DNA of 64,000 bases from NCBI RefSeq assembly GCF_024300645.1, contig NZ_CP101291.1, positions 2,170,001-2,234,000 of the forward strand, in the 5' to 3' direction. How positions within the stretch are numbered: the stretch's first letter is position 1; every line of letters begins with the position of its first letter. The DNA is from Alteromonas sp. LMIT006 (GTDB lineage Bacteria; Pseudomonadota; Gammaproteobacteria; Enterobacterales; Alteromonadaceae). Shown here piece by piece: positions 60,447 to 64,000 of the stretch. The position numbers and the translations under genes are program-made. The notes under the pieces are model-generated. The model worked only from the letters and a program-made list of their open reading frames with translations. It made no database searches and had not been told where the DNA came from.

Positions 60447-60749
60447 ATGAACCGAATTAAAGACGCTACCAAACGTGTCAAGCTATACCATCAAACGTAT
60501 CAAGAAGAAATGCATCTGCCACAGCTCGATACAACTTCAAGCAGTAAACTTAACGCTCTACTCGATAAAATATATCGTTTTGAGCATCGCTGTACGATGA
60601 AAAAAATTAAATATTCAGAGCCAGTCTGTATAAAATTTCGTGGTGCAATTGCTGACTTGATGTTGTTACTCGATGATTTTGACTTACAACAAGCGATAGC
60701 AAATCGCGATAATGAGGACCAACACAAGGAAATTGATAGTGTTGCTTAA
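60447..60749 (+). CDS. Unknown small helical protein
   Basis: 100 residues from ATG 60447, chosen because ACGAGG lies 5 bases upstream; a start at 60408 would add 13 residues without a ribosome-binding site. It is rich in Lys, Leu and Asp, with a predicted all-helical pattern (SKLNALLDKIYRFEHRC, IADLMLLLDDFDLQQAI). There is no signal peptide. The family is not recognised. The 3' end lies in a small inverted repeat, GTGTTGC/GCAACAC. Confidence 0.55.
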   Translation: MNRIKDATKRVKLYHQTYQEEMHLPQLDTTSSSKLNALLDKIYRFEHRCTMKKIKYSEPVCIKFRGAIADLMLLLDDFDLQQAIANRDNEDQHKEIDSVA

Positions 60750-60778
60750 CGGCAACACCTTTGGTGTCGACATTTTTT
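60739..60778 (+). terminator. Weak terminator-like structure
   Basis: GTGTTGC/GCAACAC (7 bp, spanning the stop codon) overlaps an alternative AACACC/GGTGTC hairpin, followed by T6 at 60773-60778. The two pairings exclude each other. Confidence 0.35.
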
Positions 60779-60885
60779 ACAAACTCTTAAACATCCATAT
60801 ATATATCATTGTAATTTCAATAACATATACCTCTGGCACTGCTTTTGCAAATTCTGCAGTACTATCGAATTAAACCGGATTAAAC

Positions 60886-61473
60886 ATGTCACTTGCAATT
60901 ATTACCTTGCTAGTTTTACTCACATTGTATGCCATTTATTTTTATGACAAACGGTGTAACAACAGTAAAAAACATCTCAGATTAAAACAATATTTAAAGC
61001 AAGATAGTGCCAATAATGGTACTAATGAAACATTCCAATCATTTTTTGATAAAGAACCCATGCTTAAAGAGATCAAAGAAAATGGCGCTTTAATTTTTGA
61101 AGAGCACAAATTGAGAGGCATTTTGGATGGGAAATATTACTGGGAACTAAGTACCAATAAATACCAAAAAAAGGGGTACATTGGACTGATCATAAAAGGG
61201 TCAAAAGAGATTGCTGGAGTAGCCAAAATCGCTGCATACCATGGTCCCCTTAGCAAAGAAGAACTAATAGATAACAAAGACAAGCATGGCGTTTTGCTTG
61301 AACAGATCAACCAATCTGACTGCAAACACAATATTGCAATTGAGTTAGCTGAAATTATCCGATTTGAGCGACCCATCCCTTATGAACACAAGCTTGGAGC
61401 CGTAATGTGGGTAAAGATTGGCGAGCAAGATGATGTTATGCAGGCATTGGCAAAAACATTATCAAATTACTAA
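60886..61473 (+). CDS. Unknown membrane-anchored protein
   Basis: 195 residues. The N-terminal membrane helix (LAIITLLVLLTLYAIYFY) is followed by a basic patch and a cytoplasmic domain of mixed structure (FFDKEPMLKEIKENGALIFEE, YWELSTNKYQKKGYIGLII). The family is not recognised. GGA lies 9 bases before the ATG. It ends 10 bases before a strong bidirectional terminator shared with the tRNA-Leu/secG transcript. It is AT-rich compared with the core genes around it, which suggests later acquisition. Confidence 0.65.
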   Translation: MSLAIITLLVLLTLYAIYFYDKRCNNSKKHLRLKQYLKQDSANNGTNETFQSFFDKEPMLKEIKENGALIFEEHKLRGILDGKYYWELSTNKYQKKGYIGLIIKGSKEIAGVAKIAAYHGPLSKEELIDNKDKHGVLLEQINQSDCKHNIAIELAEIIRFERPIPYEHKLGAVMWVKIGEQDDVMQALAKTLSNY

Positions 61474-61479
61474 AAACAA

Positions 61480-61504
61480 AAAAACGAGCAATCGCTCGTT
61501 TTTT
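61480..61504. terminator. Bidirectional terminator between unknown gene and tRNA-Leu
   Basis: A-run, ACGAGC, loop AATC, GCTCGT, T6. It works in both directions by symmetry and ends the secG-tRNA transcript directly after the tRNA. Confidence 0.9.
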
Positions 61505-61508
61505 GAAT

Positions 61509-61594
61509 TGGTGCGGAAAGCGGGACTTGAACCCGCACGAGCATAGCTCACCACCCCCTCAAGATGGCGTGTCTACCAATTCCACCACTTCCGC
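61509..61594 (-). tRNA. tRNA-Leu (anticodon GAG)
   Basis: Eighty-six bases including encoded CCA. The acceptor stem pairs GCGGAAG with TTTCCGC, the D-arm region reads GGTGGAATTGGTAGACACG, the anticodon loop is CTTGAGG with GAG at 61560-61558, a long variable arm follows, and the T-arm has GGTTCAAGTCCC. It is closely similar to E. coli leuU. It lies 17 bases after secG, as in relatives, so is probably co-transcribed. Confidence 0.97.
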
Positions 61595-61610
61595 AAAAAT
61601 TGATATTTAA

Positions 61611-62027
61611 TTAATTACCAGGCTTATCACCCGAATCTTTTATATCATCCTGGGTAGATGATGCAGGTACATCAGACGCAGGAACAGACTGTTGCACAGG
61701 TAAATCAGAAACAGGCACATCAGAATTAGCCGGCATTACTGGTGCAGTAGAAACGGGAACTTCGATATTTTCAAATTCATCAACTGCTTTTTCTGAGCCT
61801 GCTGTTAGATTACCAAGTAACAAGCAAATCACAAAGAAAAATGTTGCTAAGATGGCTGTTGTTCTAGTTAAAAAATTACCTGAACCTGACGAACCAAATA
61901 CGGTGTTAGAACCGCCACCACCGAAAGATGCCCCCATATCAGCACCCTTGCCTTGTTGGATAAGGACTAAACCGATTAAGCCCAGTGCGACAATCAAGTA
62001 AGCAACAATCAATACTTCTTGTAACAT
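61611..62027 (-). CDS. secG: Protein translocase subunit SecG
   Basis: 138 residues. Two membrane helices (LIVAYLIVALGLIGLVLIQ, TAILATFFFVICLLLG) are separated by the conserved GKGADMGASFGGGGSNTVFGSSGSGNFL-type loop, then a Pro/Val/Ser-rich acidic tail. It assists SecYE. It is downstream of tpiA by 8 bases and upstream of tRNA-Leu. Confidence 0.95.
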   Translation of the reverse strand: MLQEVLIVAYLIVALGLIGLVLIQQGKGADMGASFGGGGSNTVFGSSGSGNFLTRTTAILATFFFVICLLLGNLTAGSEKAVDEFENIEVPVSTAPVMPANSDVPVSDLPVQQSVPASDVPASSTQDDIKDSGDKPGN

Positions 62028-62035
62028 GTAAACCT

Positions 62036-62776
62036 CTATTTATTTGCAGCTTTGCAAATGTTTATAAATTCTTCTAATTGAAGGCTTGCTCCACCGACAA
62101 GACCACCGTCTATATCCGGTTGAGCAAACAACTCTGGCGCAGTTGATGCATTCACACTGCCCCCGTATAAAATTTTTAATGACTCGGCAACTGCCTCATC
62201 ATGTTTTGCAAACCAAGCTCGAATAAACGCGTGTACCTCTTGCGCTTGAGCGGGCGTTGCAGTTTCACCAGTACCGATTGCCCATATTGGCTCGTATGCA
62301 ATAATTGCGTTACCAAATCCTGCAATACCAACTGTATCAAGTACCGCTTGCAACTGCGCTTCTAAAAAGGCAAATAGATTACCGGCTTGTCGGGTTTCTA
62401 ACGATTCTCCAACACATAATATCGGAGTTAAACCAGCCTCTTGAGCTCTGACAAATTTTGCTGCAACAAGGTTATTGTCTTCAGCAAACATCTCTCTGCG
62501 TTCAGAATGACCGACAATCACATACTGCGCACCAACACTTGCAAGCTGCTCACTAGATATTTCACCCGTAAAAGCTCCAGACGCACTAGATGCCAGATTC
62601 TGACCACCTAATCCGAGGTCAGATCGGAACAAGGGTAAAAATACAGCTGGAGGACAGATCACGATATCAACTTCAGATAGATTCACATTACCTAAACCTT
62701 GGTCAAAAGTTGTTACCAGGCTAGGATTACCATTGAGTTTCCAATTCCCAGCAACTAACTTGCGTCGTTGAATCAT
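62036..62776 (-). CDS. tpiA: Triosephosphate isomerase
   Basis: 246 residues from ATG 62776, supported by GGAAG about 8 bases upstream; a start at 62794 would add six residues. AGNWKLNG carries the active Asn and Lys, IVGHSERR the electrophile His, AYEPIWAIGTG the catalytic Glu with the flexible loop, and GGSVNASTAPE the phosphate-binding loop. A glycolytic enzyme located between glmM and secG, a known Alteromonadales arrangement. Confidence 0.96.
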   Translation of the reverse strand: MIQRRKLVAGNWKLNGNPSLVTTFDQGLGNVNLSEVDIVICPPAVFLPLFRSDLGLGGQNLASSASGAFTGEISSEQLASVGAQYVIVGHSERREMFAEDNNLVAAKFVRAQEAGLTPILCVGESLETRQAGNLFAFLEAQLQAVLDTVGIAGFGNAIIAYEPIWAIGTGETATPAQAQEVHAFIRAWFAKHDEAVAESLKILYGGSVNASTAPELFAQPDIDGGLVGGASLQLEEFINICKAANK

Positions 62777-62859
62777 CGTTTGTCTTCCATGCAAGTGTAC
62801 TTAGGCGCGAGATGATACCCAAGCCTACTGATTTATACAAGAACAAAATACAGAAATGC

Positions 62860-64000
62860 CTATGCTTTGCTCACTTCTTCAACTACTGCGGCGATTTGCT
62901 GAGCATTTTGTTGCGCAACATTATCATCTTCAGCTTCAACCATCACTCGAATAAGTGGTTCTGTACCGCTCTTGCGCAATAATACCCGCCCTGTGTCGCC
63001 CATCGCCTGTTCCGCCGTAGCAACAGCATCTTGAACAGTTGAGTTAGAGATAAAGTCTTGCGAATCATCGCTGTAGCGAACATTTATGAGTGTTTGTGGG
63101 AACTTTTTCATACCACTGGCCAAAGCATGTAAGCTCATATCATTACGCAGCATCGCAGTGATAACTTGTAATCCTGCCACAATGCCATCACCGGTTGACG
63201 TAGCTGCTAAATTGAGGATATGACCTGAACCTTCACCACCAATTAGCCAGCCATTTTCTTGCAATAATTCCATGACATAACGATCGCCCACTTTACTGCG
63301 TTTAAATGGGATACCTAATTGCTCAAGTGCAAGCTCTAAACCTAAATTGGACATTTGTGTACCGACAACCCCACCACTTAGGCGACCAGACTTTAATGCA
63401 TCTCGAGCGATAATGAATAATATTTGGTCACCATCAATAACATTGCCCTTGTGATCAACAAGCATAATACGGTCGCCGTCACCATCCAAAGCAAAGCCCA
63501 AATCAGCTCCGTGTTCAACAACCGCCTCAGCACACGCTTTCATAGAGGTAGCACCCACCTTGTGGTTTATATTGGTTCCGTTTGGTGATGTGCCTATAGT
63601 GATGACCTCAGCGCCTAATTCACTCAGTACGTTAGGAGCGATGTGGTACGTTGCACCATGTGCACAATCCACAACGATCTTCATCCCTGTGAGCGATAAT
63701 TCAGAAGGGAATGTCCCTTTACAAAACTCAATATAACGACCCGCGGCATCGTCAATCCGAACCGCTTTACCAAACTTATCAGCAGCCACACATTCCATTG
63801 GTTGATCGAGCATTGCTTCAATTGCTAACTCAACATCATCATCTAGTTTAAAACCATTGGCCGAGAAAAACTTGATCCCATTGTCATAATATGGGTTATG
63901 GGATGCACTGATAACTATGCCTGCTTCAGAACGAAATGTCTTGGTCAAATAGGCAATCGCTGGCGTGGGCATCGGTCCTAATAAACCTACATTTAACCCT
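62860..64000 (-). CDS. glmM: Phosphoglucosamine mutase, 5' end beyond window
   Basis: About 380 codons are seen; roughly the first 70 residues lie outside (the frame stays open to base 64000, reading [14 protein letters not shown]). It converts glucosamine-6-phosphate to the 1-phosphate for cell-wall and LPS precursors. The phosphoserine loop is [12 protein letters not shown], the metal site DGDGDR, and the phosphate-binding C-terminus [12 protein letters not shown]. It is the first gene of the glmM-tpiA-secG-tRNA-Leu group within the window. Confidence 0.97.
   Translation of the reverse strand, partial: GLNVGLLGPMPTPAIAYLTKTFRSEAGIVISASHNPYYDNGIKFFSANGFKLDDDVELAIEAMLDQPMECVAADKFGKAVRIDDAAGRYIEFCKGTFPSELSLTGMKIVVDCAHGATYHIAPNVLSELGAEVITIGTSPNGTNINHKVGATSMKACAEAVVEHGADLGFALDGDGDRIMLVDHKGNVIDGDQILFIIARDALKSGRLSGGVVGTQMSNLGLELALEQLGIPFKRSKVGDRYVMELLQENGWLIGGEGSGHILNLAATSTGDGIVAGLQVITAMLRNDMSLHALASGMKKFPQTLINVRYSDDSQDFISNSTVQDAVATAEQAMGDTGRVLLRKSGTEPLIRVMVEAEDDNVAQQNAQQIAAVVEEVSKA

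Overview
The window is chromosomal DNA from a gammaproteobacterium, most likely a marine member of the Alteromonadaceae or a close relative. Three things suggest this: the order glmM-tpiA-secG-tRNA-Leu, the smc-zipA-ligA and msbA-lpxK-ycaR-kdsB operons, and a large starch-type TonB receptor next to a lipoprotein pullulanase. It carries Smc rather than MukB. The species cannot be named from the sequence alone.

Layout. 1-3318 is the attI-proximal end of a chromosomal integron array: one partial and five complete gene cassettes, all on the minus strand, each complete cassette closed by an attC site. The integrase gene intI (about 3657-4619, plus strand) points away from the array, as is usual. 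4616-10673 is an accessory cluster. It has a minus-strand operon of an O-carbamoyltransferase, an SxtJ-like membrane protein and a 50-residue DUF5989 microprotein. Divergent from it are two tandem paralogous membrane-anchored SGNH hydrolases with TPR-like tails. 10718-14217 holds an S41-type peptidase, a helical lipoprotein and a Tat-type FAD oxidase. 14323-21693 is an alpha-glucan locus: TonB-dependent receptor followed by a 1456-residue pullulanase. Between this receptor and sucD lies an overlooked 53-residue ORF (21935-22096) with a double-glycine-type leader.

22157-33733 is the TCA block: sucABCD, sdhCDAB and divergent gltA. SucB has two lipoyl domains from an internal tandem duplication. 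33824-40816 is a mixed stretch: DUF3429, manC, pirin, tcdA, a DedA-like protein, LysR, a fatty acid hydroxylase/sterol desaturase and a Crp/Fnr regulator. 40862-55858 is core: rimO, kdsB, ycaR, lpxK, msbA, a short comEC lacking the C-terminal metallo-beta-lactamase part, DUF2062, ligA, zipA, smc and cysZ. 55860-64000 contains a possible zinc peptidase, nlpI, pnp, three unknown plus-strand genes, tRNA-Leu(GAG), secG, tpiA and the 3' part of glmM. The rimP-nusA-infB-rbfA-truB-rpsO segment normally found between tRNA-Leu and pnp is absent.

The points most worth follow-up are the double-glycine peptide, the carbamoyltransferase/SxtJ/DUF5989/SGNH cluster, the integron, and the broken nusA-pnp synteny.
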